Source of the DNA: Bradyrhizobium sp.
GTDB taxonomy: Bacteria; Pseudomonadota; Alphaproteobacteria; Rhizobiales; Xanthobacteraceae
Assembly (NCBI GenBank): GCA_018971675.1
Contig: JAGXAF010000010.1
Location: 1 to 33,029 of the forward strand
DNA: 33,029 nt
Direction: 5' to 3'
In this document: in pieces, positions 10,400 to 19,504 of the stretch
How positions within the stretch are numbered: the stretch's first letter is position 1
Layout: the number at the start of each line of letters is the position of its first letter
Made by a program: the position numbers and the translations under genes
Notes under the pieces: generated by a model
The model's database searches: none
What the model saw: only the letters and a program-made list of their open reading frames with translations
What the model was told of the DNA's origin: nothing

Positions 10400-10909
10400 A
10401 TGATCAGGTCACGTGACGTGCGAACAGTTGCCAATCTGGGTGTCGCGTGTGCACTGACGGCGTTCCTCGGCGCATGCGGGAGCATGAGCCTGACCGGGCC
10501 GACTCCGGCAGCGGCTCCGGAGCCCGGCGTGGCGCCGGAAATGCCGGCCACCATCCGCGCCGACGAACTGGTCGGCCGCTGGGGCCTTGCCTCGTTCCAG
10601 GATCCGAAGGATCGGGCGCGCACCGAAGCCGCCGCCAAGGGCCAGTGCAAGAATCCTTACGTGATCGGCGCCGGCAGCCATGGCGGCGTGATCATGCATC
10701 TGGCCGATCAGGCGACGCCGCAAGAACTCGACCTCAAGGGTAGCCCGAGCGGCAAGAACTATATCGGCCCGGCCGGACCTGCCGGCGGAAACCAGGACCG
10801 CGAGATCGTTTCCTTCGACGGCCGCGTGATGGTCACCCGTTTCCTCGACAAGGATGCGGCGACCCGCTACGGCAACATGGTCTACGTCCGCTGCGCGCCC
10901 CGCGCCTGA
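10400..10909 (+). CDS. Putative lipoprotein
   Basis: MIRSRDVRTVANLGVACALTAFLGACGS lipobox; start trimmed from 10331..10909. Confidence 0.75.
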   Translation: MIRSRDVRTVANLGVACALTAFLGACGSMSLTGPTPAAAPEPGVAPEMPATIRADELVGRWGLASFQDPKDRARTEAAAKGQCKNPYVIGAGSHGGVIMHLADQATPQELDLKGSPSGKNYIGPAGPAGGNQDREIVSFDGRVMVTRFLDKDAATRYGNMVYVRCAPRA

Positions 10910-10958
10910 CCGATCGCGCTACGCAGCCGAACCGAAATAGGCGACCCGAAAATGAAAA

Positions 10959-11019
10959 GCGCCGGCGTACGGCCGGCGCCTGGCAGCAGGTCAAAACGCC
11001 GGGCGCTGTCACCCGGCGT
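10959..11019. terminator. Two consecutive GC-rich hairpins between convergent lipoprotein and cheZ genes
   Basis: GCGCCGGC-GTACG-GCCGGCGC (10959-10979) and ACGCCGGG-N8-CCCGGCGT (10996-11019). Confidence 0.5.
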
Positions 11020-11033
11020 CAAATCCGGATCCA

Positions 11034-11137
11034 AGAGCGTTTTCGAGCGAAGTGGATACCGGTTCGCGTGAGGAAAGCGCGTCAGAACAAGAATCGAGAG
11101 CCCCGTTCCGATTCCATCGGAACGGAAACGGCTCTAG
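11034..11137 (+). repeat. Dispersed palindromic repeat, copy B (both modules)
   Basis: AGAGCGTTTTCGAGCGAAGTGGATACCGGTTCGCGTGAGGAAAGCGCGTCAGAACAAGAATCGAGAGCCCCGTTCCGATTCCATCGGAACGGAAACGGCTCTAG; internal perfect 10-bp stem at 11103-11125. Confidence 0.8.
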
Positions 11138-11919
11138 CCGAACAGCGCGTCGATGTCGTCCTGCGACGCATGACCGGGGTCATCGGCGAGCTTGGGGCCG
11201 TTAAGCAGCTTGTCGTCGCCTTCGCGGGTATCGACGATGGGAGGCGTATGAGCCTTGATCGCATCGACGCCGCCCCAGATATCCATCATGACGGTGATGT
11301 GATTCTCGATGAACTTCATCGTGGTCATCACCTTCTTGATGCGCTGGCCGGTCAGGTCCTGGAAGTTGCAGGCCTCGAAGATCGAAACCACCTTTTCCTG
11401 GATCTCCTCGCTGAGCAGCTTCTGCTGGTCGGGTGAATTCACCTTTGTCAGCGCGCTGGCGGCCTGGTCGATCGACTCGGCGGCTTCCAGGATTTGCTGG
11501 GTGGCTTCCTCGGTGCCGCCGACCACGGCGCCGAGCTCGCCGTTGACGCGGGCCATTTCCTCGCCGCTGAAGCTCTTGCCGTGCAGGACCGCGATTTCGC
11601 GCTTGGTCCGATCGATGGCGTCGTAGATCAGGTCGAGCTCGACCTTGAGCTTCTCACACTGCTCGATTCGCGCGCGATAGGTCTCCAGCGTCGCCCGGGC
11701 TTCGGCGATTTCCTGGTCCGCCGTTGTTCCGATCTCCTCGCTGGCGCCACCGCTGGCGGCGGAGACGGCGGGGGGCGCAGCCATCTGGCTGCGGATCGCG
11801 CGCAGTTCAGTCATGATCTCGCGGTGCGTCGGACCGGTTTCGTCTTCGGCGACGGTGGGCATGGGCATCTCCCCGGCTACGGCTTCTTCGACACGAAAAC
11901 GTCTGCGATGGATCGGCAT
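11134..11919 (-). CDS. cheZ: Chemotaxis protein CheZ (CheY-P phosphatase)
   Basis: IFEACNFQDLTGQRIKKVMTTMKFIE core and C-terminal SQDDIDALFG; start chosen at MPIHRRRF. Confidence 0.85.
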   Translation of the reverse strand: MPIHRRRFRVEEAVAGEMPMPTVAEDETGPTHREIMTELRAIRSQMAAPPAVSAASGGASEEIGTTADQEIAEARATLETYRARIEQCEKLKVELDLIYDAIDRTKREIAVLHGKSFSGEEMARVNGELGAVVGGTEEATQQILEAAESIDQAASALTKVNSPDQQKLLSEEIQEKVVSIFEACNFQDLTGQRIKKVMTTMKFIENHITVMMDIWGGVDAIKAHTPPIVDTREGDDKLLNGPKLADDPGHASQDDIDALFG

Positions 11920-12215
11920 GAGGGTGTTCCTGAACTGCGCACCCCATCTTTTAAGCAGATGCGATTTAACGTGAAGTTCACGCCGGAAACTCTTTGCATG
12001 ACGTGCGGGGGGCCGACGCATACCGGCGATTAACCATGCCCCGCCGGGTTTATCGAAAATAAACGCTACCCGACAAAACCAGGCCCCATTGACGACGTGG
12101 TGAATCGAACGGTCGTTTCCGTTTACCAAACCGATCAGGTTTTGATTTGTATTGATCGCGTGCATGCGCCGCTCGGGTGCCGCCAGCAAATGACGAAACA
12201 GTACAGAGTACGTCG

Positions 12216-13013
12216 ATGTCCAGAAAATTGACCCTTGCGCTATTGGCCGGCGCATCCTGCCTCGGCGCCGGAATTCACCCCGTAGCCGCGATGGAGGCGG
12301 GATATCCCGAACCCCATGTGCTCTACGTCAACCAGGGCGCGCCGCCCGTGGCCCCGGTTCGCACCGCTTCCAATATGGGTGGCGGCCTCATCGAATTCCT
12401 GTTCGGCGACAGACAGGCCCAGGCCGGACGCTATCCGCACGGTTATCCGCAGCCGGTCTACCAGCAGCAGCCGGCCTATGACGGACGGCGCCAGATGGTG
12501 CTGCCGTGGGGCGACATGCAGCAGGCCGATCCGCAGGCGGAAGCCGCCGATCCGACGCAGCGCCCGTTCGATCCGAAATACGAAAAGCAGCTCGTCGACT
12601 ACAACGGCAAGGAAAGCGCCGGCACGATCGTGATCGATACGCCGAACAAGTTTCTCTATCTCGTGCAAGGCAACGGCCAGGCGCTACGCTATGGCATTGG
12701 CGTCGGCAGGCCGGGCTTCACCTGGGCCGGCGTGAAAACGATCTCGGCCAAGCGGGAATGGCCGGACTGGACTCCGCCTGCGGAAATGCTGGCGCGCCGT
12801 CCCGACCTGCCGCGTCACATGGAGGGCGGTCCGCAAAATCCGCTCGGTGCGCGCGCGATGTATCTGGGATCATCGCTCTACCGCATCCACGGCTCCAACG
12901 AACCCTGGACCATCGGCACCAACGTATCGTCCGGCTGCATCCGGATGCGCAACCAGGACGTGATCGATCTCTACGGCCGCGTCAATGTCGGGGCCAAGGT
13001 CGTGGTGCTCTGA
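12216..13013 (+). CDS. L,D-transpeptidase (YkuD/ErfK family)
   Basis: Signal peptide MSRKLTLALLAGASCLGAG; YkuD catalytic HGSNEPWTIGTNVSSGCIRMRNQDVIDLYGRV. Confidence 0.93.
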   Translation: MSRKLTLALLAGASCLGAGIHPVAAMEAGYPEPHVLYVNQGAPPVAPVRTASNMGGGLIEFLFGDRQAQAGRYPHGYPQPVYQQQPAYDGRRQMVLPWGDMQQADPQAEAADPTQRPFDPKYEKQLVDYNGKESAGTIVIDTPNKFLYLVQGNGQALRYGIGVGRPGFTWAGVKTISAKREWPDWTPPAEMLARRPDLPRHMEGGPQNPLGARAMYLGSSLYRIHGSNEPWTIGTNVSSGCIRMRNQDVIDLYGRVNVGAKVVVL

Positions 13014-13037
13014 TCGGCTGACGGGTCTTCAGCAGCA

Positions 13038-13070
13038 AAACGGCCGCCTGAAATCCAGGGCAGCCGTTTC
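13038..13070 (+). terminator. Hairpin downstream of the L,D-transpeptidase
   Basis: AAACGGCCGCCTGAAATCCAGGGCAGCCGTTTC followed by ACTTTTCTGT. Confidence 0.6.
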
Positions 13071-13095
13071 ACTTTTCTGTGTCGGTGTGATCCGG

Positions 13096-13908
13096 TCAGG
13101 CGTAGTCGCTATCGTTGTCGTTGCCGAAATCGCCCGAATCCATATCGTCGGGATCATCGTTCGACGATGTATCGAACAATCCGGCGCGCGAGCCGTCATC
13201 GCTGCGATCGTGCGAGCCGATATCGTTGATCCCGGCGTCGCGGGCGAGATCGCTGTCGGACTGGTCGCGCCACGGATTGCGGTTTTCGTTGATCGTGGAG
13301 GTGTCGCCGAACGCCGAACGGCCGCCGCCCGGTCCGCCCATCATGCCGCGAAAACTGTTGAGCAGCAACGAGCCGCCGACCACGCCGGCCGCGGCTGCGG
13401 CCGCAGTGCCGAGAAACGAGCCTCCGCCGCCGAATGCGCCGCCCATCGGACCACCCATCGGCCCCCCCATCACACCCCCTTGGGGCGCGGCATAGGGCTG
13501 ACCATACGGGTTCTGTCCGTAGCCTTGATCGTAACGCCCCGGCGACGGCGACCCTTGCAGTACCTGGCCGCTGTTCCACACCGCTCCGCCGCGCGGCGGG
13601 GCGACGTTCGGCACCGAGCCGTGCGGCTGGCCCTGTCCGAAAATCGCGTCGCGCATCGAATCGAGGAAGCTGCCGCCCTGGGCCTGTTGGGGCGTGGCGG
13701 CGCCTTCCAGTTCCTCGATGCGGTGATGGGCCTGTTTCAGCGCTTCGTCCTGCACCAGTACCGTCTGCACCAGCGCATAGATCGCGTTGGGCGCGCTCCG
13801 CAGGCCCTGCGTGATCGCAGCCGTCGCATCGGGGTCGCGCGGCGCATCTTCCACTTTCGACAGGCGGGCAAAAAGATCGTCGACCAGCTGGCGTTCTTGC
13901 GGCGTCAT
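13096..13908 (-). CDS. DUF2076 domain-containing protein
   Basis: MTPQERQLVDDLFARLSKVEDAPRDPDA…NAIYALVQTVLVQDEALKQAHHRIEELE; Gly/Pro-rich middle and acidic C-terminus. Confidence 0.85.
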   Translation of the reverse strand: MTPQERQLVDDLFARLSKVEDAPRDPDATAAITQGLRSAPNAIYALVQTVLVQDEALKQAHHRIEELEGAATPQQAQGGSFLDSMRDAIFGQGQPHGSVPNVAPPRGGAVWNSGQVLQGSPSPGRYDQGYGQNPYGQPYAAPQGGVMGGPMGGPMGGAFGGGGSFLGTAAAAAAGVVGGSLLLNSFRGMMGGPGGGRSAFGDTSTINENRNPWRDQSDSDLARDAGINDIGSHDRSDDGSRAGLFDTSSNDDPDDMDSGDFGNDNDSDYA

Positions 13909-14040
13909 GGCATGCTCCTTCGGCTTTGCGAAACGCCGGGGAGATGTAAGCTGGCTTTGCGCCGCCAATAGTGCCGGGCCAGATTAAATTTCGGTATGCG
14001 ACAAAACGACTTTCGGCATTTCCCGAACGAATCAGGCCAG

Positions 14041-14127
14041 ATTATTGTTTTGACGCGTTTTCTTCACGCGAACCGACATCCACCCACGGATCAAGCCCGA
14101 GGGCATGCTTCGCTCGAAAACGTTATA
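14041..14127 (-). repeat. Dispersed palindromic repeat, copy C (long variant)
   Basis: Reverse complement reads CTATAACGTTTTCGAGCGAAGCATGCCCTCGGGCTTGATCCGTGGGTGGATGTCGGTTCGCGTGAAGAAAACGCGTCAAAACAATAAT. Confidence 0.75.
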
Positions 14128-14965
14128 GTGTAACTTTATTCATCGCCAGCAGTGGCGGAAAATGCTCGCCGGCGAGAAACGCATATTCGCTCTCGCGCTG
14201 TCCGGTGAGCGGGTCCAGGCCGACAAGCGTGTCATCGACAAATCCGGGGTGGCACATCACCAGGCCGCCCTCGGGAAGGTTTTCGAGAAAGCCGGACATC
14301 AGCGTCCCGAAATCCGGCGCCTTCGAAAAATCATAGGCGCCCGCGAAACCGGGATTGAAGGCAATGCCGGCGCGCGCGGCCAGCTTGCGAAACCGCGCGC
14401 TGAGACCATCGAGAACCAGCGCCTTGGGTGCGCCGAGCCGCTGCATTAGCGGCGCCTGGCGTCCGCCCTGGCGCACCCAGGCATTGGGCGCGGCCTGCTT
14501 CACCGCTGCGAGGAATGCCTCGCGCACCTGCGGAAAAAGCTGCGCATGCTGATGACCGTCGACGAAATCCGGTGGCCGGCCGAAAGCCTCGCCGAAAGCG
14601 GCGAACTGCACCATCAATTCGGCATGGATGATTTCCGGGTCGAGCCGCCGCAACAGGCCGGCGCGCAGCAGTTTCGAAAACGGCAGGAACAGCCCGCCCT
14701 CGACCGGCTTGAAATGCATGGTCAGGGGACGAAACGGCGCAGTCAGCGTTGCATGCAGCCCGATCGCGCAACGCGGACTCTTGCCGGCTGAAGCTTGCAG
14801 CGAAGCGGCCTCGTCGCGGCCGATCGCGGGACCCACCACCATCACCGATGTGGCGTTGATCCGGCCGCGCTCGATCAGTTCGCGGATGGCGCGGTTGACA
14901 CCGGGGCTGATGCCGTAGTCGTCAGCGCACAGCCAGATACGGCGCGGCGTCGCGGGGCCGTTCAT
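14123..14965 (-). CDS. YdjC/ChbG/HpnK/NaxD family carbohydrate deacetylase
   Basis: LCADDYGISPGVNRAI, CAIGLHATLT, FVDGHQHAQLFP, GLVMCHPGFVD. Confidence 0.88.
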   Translation of the reverse strand: MNGPATPRRIWLCADDYGISPGVNRAIRELIERGRINATSVMVVGPAIGRDEAASLQASAGKSPRCAIGLHATLTAPFRPLTMHFKPVEGGLFLPFSKLLRAGLLRRLDPEIIHAELMVQFAAFGEAFGRPPDFVDGHQHAQLFPQVREAFLAAVKQAAPNAWVRQGGRQAPLMQRLGAPKALVLDGLSARFRKLAARAGIAFNPGFAGAYDFSKAPDFGTLMSGFLENLPEGGLVMCHPGFVDDTLVGLDPLTGQRESEYAFLAGEHFPPLLAMNKVTL

Positions 14966-16008
14966 TCGGCCGCGGACCTTTCGGCGGCGTTGCGGTCTTG
15001 CTGCGCGCCGGCCGGTTTCTCGCTGTGCTCGGCCACGAAATAGATCGGGCGCGCCTTCAGCTCCGAGAGAATCTTGCCGATATATTCGCCGACGATGCCG
15101 ATCATGATCAGTTGCACGCCGCCGATCGTCATCAGGCCGACCACCAGCGAGGGATAGCCGGGAACCGATTTGCCGGTGGTCCAGGTTTCCCAGAGGATCG
15201 ACAGCCCGAACAGGAACGCTCCGGTCGCCAGCAGCAGGCCGAGCAGGCTCGCGAACCGCAGCGGCGCCACCGAGAACGACGTCAGGCCTTCGATCGACAA
15301 TCCCAGCAGCCGGCCGGGACTGAACGTGGTGACGCCGTGGGCGCGCGGGGCGGGTTCATAGTCGACGCGGAGTTGGCGGAAGCCGATCCAACTCGCCAGC
15401 CCCTTGAAAAAACGGTTGCGTTCGGGAAGCTGCCGCAGCGCGGCGGCCGCCCGCGGCGACAGCAGGCGAAAATCGCCGGCATCTTCCGGGATCTTCTGCC
15501 GCGCGCCCCAGTTGATCAGCGCGTAGAAGCCGTGCACGGCCAGCCGGCGCGGGAGCGATTCGTTGTCGCGATGCGCTTTCGCGGTATAGACCACGTCATA
15601 GCCGTCATCGATCCAGTGGCCGACCAGCCTTTCGACCAGTTCCGTCGGGTGCTGGCCGTCGCCATCCATGAACAGCACCGCGCCGCGCCTGGCATGATCG
15701 AGGCCCGCCATCAGGGCTGCTTCCTTGCCGAAATTGCGCGACAACGAAACCACCTGGACATCGAGCGCGTCGGCGGCAAGTCCGCGCGCGATGTCGAGCG
15801 TGCTGTCGGAACTGCCGTCATCGACATAAACCACCTCGCAGGCGAGGCCGTAACGCGTCCTCAGCCGCCTGGCGAGGTCGTCGAGCCCGGCGTGCAGCGC
15901 CGCGAGCCCGGCAGCCTCGTTATACACGGGCACCACGATGGATAGCCCCTGCGCCGCAGCATTGGCTGCGGTGGTGGACAGGCCGGAAACGTCCATGCCG
16001 AGCATCAT
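14962..16008 (-). CDS. Family 2 glycosyltransferase (polyprenyl-phosphate sugar transferase type)
   Basis: LSIVVPVYNEAAGL, VVYVDDGSSDSTLDIA, LFMDGDGQHPTELVERL, C-terminal hydrophobic helices; ATGA overlap with the deacetylase. Confidence 0.9.
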   Translation of the reverse strand: MMLGMDVSGLSTTAANAAAQGLSIVVPVYNEAAGLAALHAGLDDLARRLRTRYGLACEVVYVDDGSSDSTLDIARGLAADALDVQVVSLSRNFGKEAALMAGLDHARRGAVLFMDGDGQHPTELVERLVGHWIDDGYDVVYTAKAHRDNESLPRRLAVHGFYALINWGARQKIPEDAGDFRLLSPRAAAALRQLPERNRFFKGLASWIGFRQLRVDYEPAPRAHGVTTFSPGRLLGLSIEGLTSFSVAPLRFASLLGLLLATGAFLFGLSILWETWTTGKSVPGYPSLVVGLMTIGGVQLIMIGIVGEYIGKILSELKARPIYFVAEHSEKPAGAQQDRNAAERSAAE

Positions 16009-16092
16009 CGATCAGATCTCAATCACCGGAAAACAACATATGGCAATCGCAACGGCTTGTCGCCACAGCGAGATGGCCCGAGACTTTCGGCC

Positions 16093-17070
16093 TTATTGCC
16101 GCAGGAATGCCTCGAGCCTGGCGAACAGCGGATTCTCGCGGTCGAACACGTAGTCGAGCGAGGCCACCGAAACCGTGTCGGCGCCGTGGACGCGAAGAAA
16201 ACTGCCGAGCGCATAGAGCTGCGCCGGAGGACAATGCAGCGTCACCATGCCCGACGATGTCGGTCCGCCGAACGGCGCGACCACCCCGAAGCGGTCATGG
16301 GCCTCGGTCAACAGCGCCTGGGTGAATTGCGAAAACCGGGTGCGGACCTCGCGATATTTGCCGGCCCGGGCGCGACCGGCAATGTGGTCGAGGATGACGC
16401 GCGCGGTTTCTCTCGCCTCGTCAGACCAGTCGGCCTCGCGCGCGGCGACGAGGTTGGCCTGGCTGCGCAGGATCACGCCGTCGTCCAGGACCTTGAGACC
16501 GTTGGCGGCAAGCGTGGCTCCCGTGGTGGTGATGTCGACGATCATTTCGGCGGTGCCGACCGCGGGCGCGCCCTCGGTCGCTCCGGCGCTCTCGACGATG
16601 CGATAATCGACCACGCCGTGGGAAGCGAAGAAGGTCCGGGTCAGGTTGATGTATTTGGTGGCGACCCGCATCCGGCGGTTATGCTGCGCGCGGAATCCGG
16701 TGGTGACGTCGTCGAGATCGGCCATGGTGCGGACATCGATCCAGGCCTGCGGCACCGCGACCACGACATTGGCGCTGCCAAATCCGAGCGTGTCGATCAG
16801 TGCGACCCGCTTGTCGGCATCCGCGATGCTCTCGCGCACCAGATCCTCGCCGGTGACGCCGAGATGCACGGCGCCGCGCGCCAGTTGCGAGGCGATCTCG
16901 CTCGCCGAAAGATAGGCGATCTCGACATTGTCGAGGCCGCTGATGGTGCCGCGGTAGTCGCGGGCGCCGCGCGGTTTCGCCAGCGCAAGTCCGGCGCGCG
17001 CGAAGAAGGCCTCGGCGTTTTCCTGCAGCCGGCCCTTGGATGGCACCGCCAGAACGAATGGCGTCGTCAT
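16093..17070 (-). CDS. hisG: ATP phosphoribosyltransferase catalytic subunit
   Basis: [28 protein letters not shown]…; ATGA overlap with hisZ. Confidence 0.95.
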   Translation of the reverse strand: MTTPFVLAVPSKGRLQENAEAFFARAGLALAKPRGARDYRGTISGLDNVEIAYLSASEIASQLARGAVHLGVTGEDLVRESIADADKRVALIDTLGFGSANVVVAVPQAWIDVRTMADLDDVTTGFRAQHNRRMRVATKYINLTRTFFASHGVVDYRIVESAGATEGAPAVGTAEMIVDITTTGATLAANGLKVLDDGVILRSQANLVAAREADWSDEARETARVILDHIAGRARAGKYREVRTRFSQFTQALLTEAHDRFGVVAPFGGPTSSGMVTLHCPPAQLYALGSFLRVHGADTVSVASLDYVFDRENPLFARLEAFLRQ

Positions 17071-18251
17071 GATGCGCTCCCGCCTGCGGCAGGCTGGTGA
17101 CCAAGCCGGGTGACGGCTTCGGCCCATACCGAAAATCCGACCGCCGGGATCGGCACAGCGGAGCCGAGCTGGGTCATCAGCCCGTCATAGCGTCCGCCCG
17201 CCACCAGCGGCTCGACACCGTTGTCCTTGCTGTGCAGTTCGAATTCGAAGCCGGTATAGTAATCGAGCCCCCGGCCGAACGAGGTGGAAAAGCGCGTCGC
17301 GCGGGTGTCGATGCCGAGCGCGGCCATGAAACCGATGCGGCTTTCGAGCTGGTCGATCGCGGCGGAGATGTCGAGTTTGGCGTCGTCGGCCAGTGCACGC
17401 AATTGCGTGACCGCATCGTCAGGGGCGCCCGCGATAGCCAGAAAGCGTTTGATGGTTTTGAGCGCGTCGCGCGGCAAGGCGCCGCCCTTCAGGGTCGATT
17501 GTTCGAGGAAGCGGTCGGCGATTTCCTCGACGGTGCGTCCGCCAACATTGGTGGTGCCGGCGATCGACATCAGGTCGGTGACCAGCGCCAGCGCCGCCTT
17601 GCGATCGGAGCCTGCCAGCGCGGCGAGCACACCTTCATATTCGTTATGGCTCGCGCCGGTCGCGAGCGTCATTCGCTCCAGATCCTGCGCCAGATTGACC
17701 TTGCGGTTGAAATCCTTGATCAGCCGCCGTCGCCAAACCGGATAAAGATTCAAGGCGTCGATCAGCGCAATGAACAGCGCGACGTCGCCGGTGCGGATTT
17801 CGACATCGGTCAATCCGAATGCGGCGGTCGCTTCCAGTGCCAGCGCCAGCATCTCGGCATCGGCCGCGGCGCGATCCTGCCGTCCGAAGGATTCGATGCC
17901 GGCCTGCAGGAATTGATTGGGGCGGCCGCCGCGATAGCGGAACACCGGTCCGAGATAGCTGAAACCGGCCGGTTGTCCGGCCTTGGCGGAGGCGAGGTAA
18001 TCGCGCGCCACCGGGATCGTCAGATCGGGGCGCAGGCACAGTTCCTCCCCGGTGGCGTCGGTGGTCAGGTAAAGGCTCTTGCGGATGTCCTCGCCCGAGA
18101 GATCGAGGAACGGCTCGGCGGGTTGCAGGATCGCCGGTTCCGCATGCGAATAGCCCGCCTGCGCGAACGACAACAGCAGCGCGTCCGCCCATGCGGCGGA
18201 CCCGGTCGCGCTGCGCCGTTTCCCAAGTTCCTCATTCATCGTGGCGTCCAA
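17067..18251 (-). CDS. hisZ: ATP phosphoribosyltransferase regulatory subunit
   Basis: HisRS-like core ([53 protein letters not shown]); start could be ATG 18239. Confidence 0.93.
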   Translation of the reverse strand: MDATMNEELGKRRSATGSAAWADALLLSFAQAGYSHAEPAILQPAEPFLDLSGEDIRKSLYLTTDATGEELCLRPDLTIPVARDYLASAKAGQPAGFSYLGPVFRYRGGRPNQFLQAGIESFGRQDRAAADAEMLALALEATAAFGLTDVEIRTGDVALFIALIDALNLYPVWRRRLIKDFNRKVNLAQDLERMTLATGASHNEYEGVLAALAGSDRKAALALVTDLMSIAGTTNVGGRTVEEIADRFLEQSTLKGGALPRDALKTIKRFLAIAGAPDDAVTQLRALADDAKLDISAAIDQLESRIGFMAALGIDTRATRFSTSFGRGLDYYTGFEFELHSKDNGVEPLVAGGRYDGLMTQLGSAVPIPAVGFSVWAEAVTRLGHQPAAGGSAS

Positions 18252-18352
18252 CTATCCCGAAAACGGGCTCAGGGTCATCCGGCGCAGCCCTTAGCATGGC
18301 CGAGGCGGGGTTTCGACAGGGATCGGCCGGATGCCTTAACGATCCTGAGCGC

Positions 18353-18425
18353 CTGGAGCCTTTTCCATTCCGATGCAATCGGGACGGGCGCTAGATTCTT
18401 GTTTCGACGCGCTCGAAAACGCTTC
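18353..18425 (-). repeat. Dispersed palindromic repeat, copy D (internally deleted variant)
   Basis: Reverse complement GAAGCGTTTTCGAGCGCGTCGAAACAAGAATCTAGCGCCCGTCCCGATTGCATCGGAATGGAAAAGGCTCCAG. Confidence 0.7.
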
Positions 18426-19181
18426 TTAAAGGTCCGATCCGGTCCAGTCCCCCAGTACCGCCTGCACCAGCGCCAGCGCGGCCACCCCGGCGGTGTCGGC
18501 GCGCAGCACCCGCGGCCCCAGCGAAAGCCTCAACGTCCGCGGCTGCCGCAGCAAAATGCCGCGTTCTTCCTCGGCAAACCCGCCCTCGGGGCCAATCAGG
18601 ATGTCGATTCCGCCAGATGCTGCGCGTTCGCTGCGCAGCGCCTGCCACGGGTCGGCAGTTGCGGCCGCTTCGTCGCAGAACACCAGCAGGCGCCGGGCCT
18701 CGCGCTGTTCAAGATAGTGATCGAGCGTGACCGGTGCGGCGACGGCCGCAAGGCTCAGGATGCCGCATTGCTCGGCTGCTTCGATCGCGTTGGCGCGCAT
18801 CCGCTCGCTGTTAACCCTGTTGACCTGCGTGAAACGGGTCAGCACCGGCTGCAGCGATGACGCGCCCATCTCGACGGCCTTCTGTACCATGTAGTCGAGC
18901 CTTGCATGCTTCAGTGGCGCGAACACGTAAGCGAGGTCGGGCAGGCGGTCCTGCGGCCGGGTCCGGCCTTGAATGCTCAGGCTGTCGGGACGCTTGCGTC
19001 CGGCGATCACCGCCTGCCATTCGCCATCGCGCCCGTTGAACACCAGAACGGTTTCGCCCGCCGCGCGGCGCAGCACATTGCCAAGATAGTTGCTCTGGTT
19101 ACGGTCGAGTTCGACCGTTCGGCCCGCCGCCAGTGCGGCATCCACAAACAAACGGGGGCTGCGAAAGTTGAATTCAGCCAT
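18426..19181 (-). CDS. rsmE: 16S rRNA (uracil1498-N3)-methyltransferase
   Basis: RLFVDAALAAGRTVEL, MGASSLQPVLTRFTQV, ILIGPEGGFAEEE, LGPRVLRADTAGVAAL. Confidence 0.95.
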   Translation of the reverse strand: MAEFNFRSPRLFVDAALAAGRTVELDRNQSNYLGNVLRRAAGETVLVFNGRDGEWQAVIAGRKRPDSLSIQGRTRPQDRLPDLAYVFAPLKHARLDYMVQKAVEMGASSLQPVLTRFTQVNRVNSERMRANAIEAAEQCGILSLAAVAAPVTLDHYLEQREARRLLVFCDEAAATADPWQALRSERAASGGIDILIGPEGGFAEEERGILLRQPRTLRLSLGPRVLRADTAGVAALALVQAVLGDWTGSDL

Positions 19182-19504
19182 GTCAGAGGTTCCAAGCCGC
19201 CGGCCGCTTGCGCGCAGGCAGTTCCCGTTGCCGGCGATCGGGCGACAAGATCATGTGTGCACGCCCTATTTTTAGAGCACAACTGGAAGAAAAAGCGGAC
19301 CCGGCGGCTCACATTTCATCTCGATATGCAGATTAAAGGCGTCGATCAAGGCACGGAATTTGCGCAATTTTCAGCTCCGGCGCGACCCTGCGCCGCGCTG
19401 TTGCCAGATTCCGCGGGTTGTTAAGGGCAGGCGGGAATCGTAAATTGCTCCATCGGAATCGCTCTTTTCATCGAAAAGACGTTGGGGATCATTGGACCTT
19501 GCCA

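Noticed and set aside
13430-13490. Repeated CCCATCGG-type units as a possible satellite
   Set aside because: Encodes Gly-Gly-Pro-Met repeats of the DUF2076 protein; ordinary low-complexity coding
16057-17100. 347-aa plus-strand ORF
   Set aside because: Antisense to hisG
17097-18860. 587-aa plus-strand ORF
   Set aside because: Antisense to hisZ and rsmE, both with clear family motifs; Arg/Gly-rich GC-driven composition
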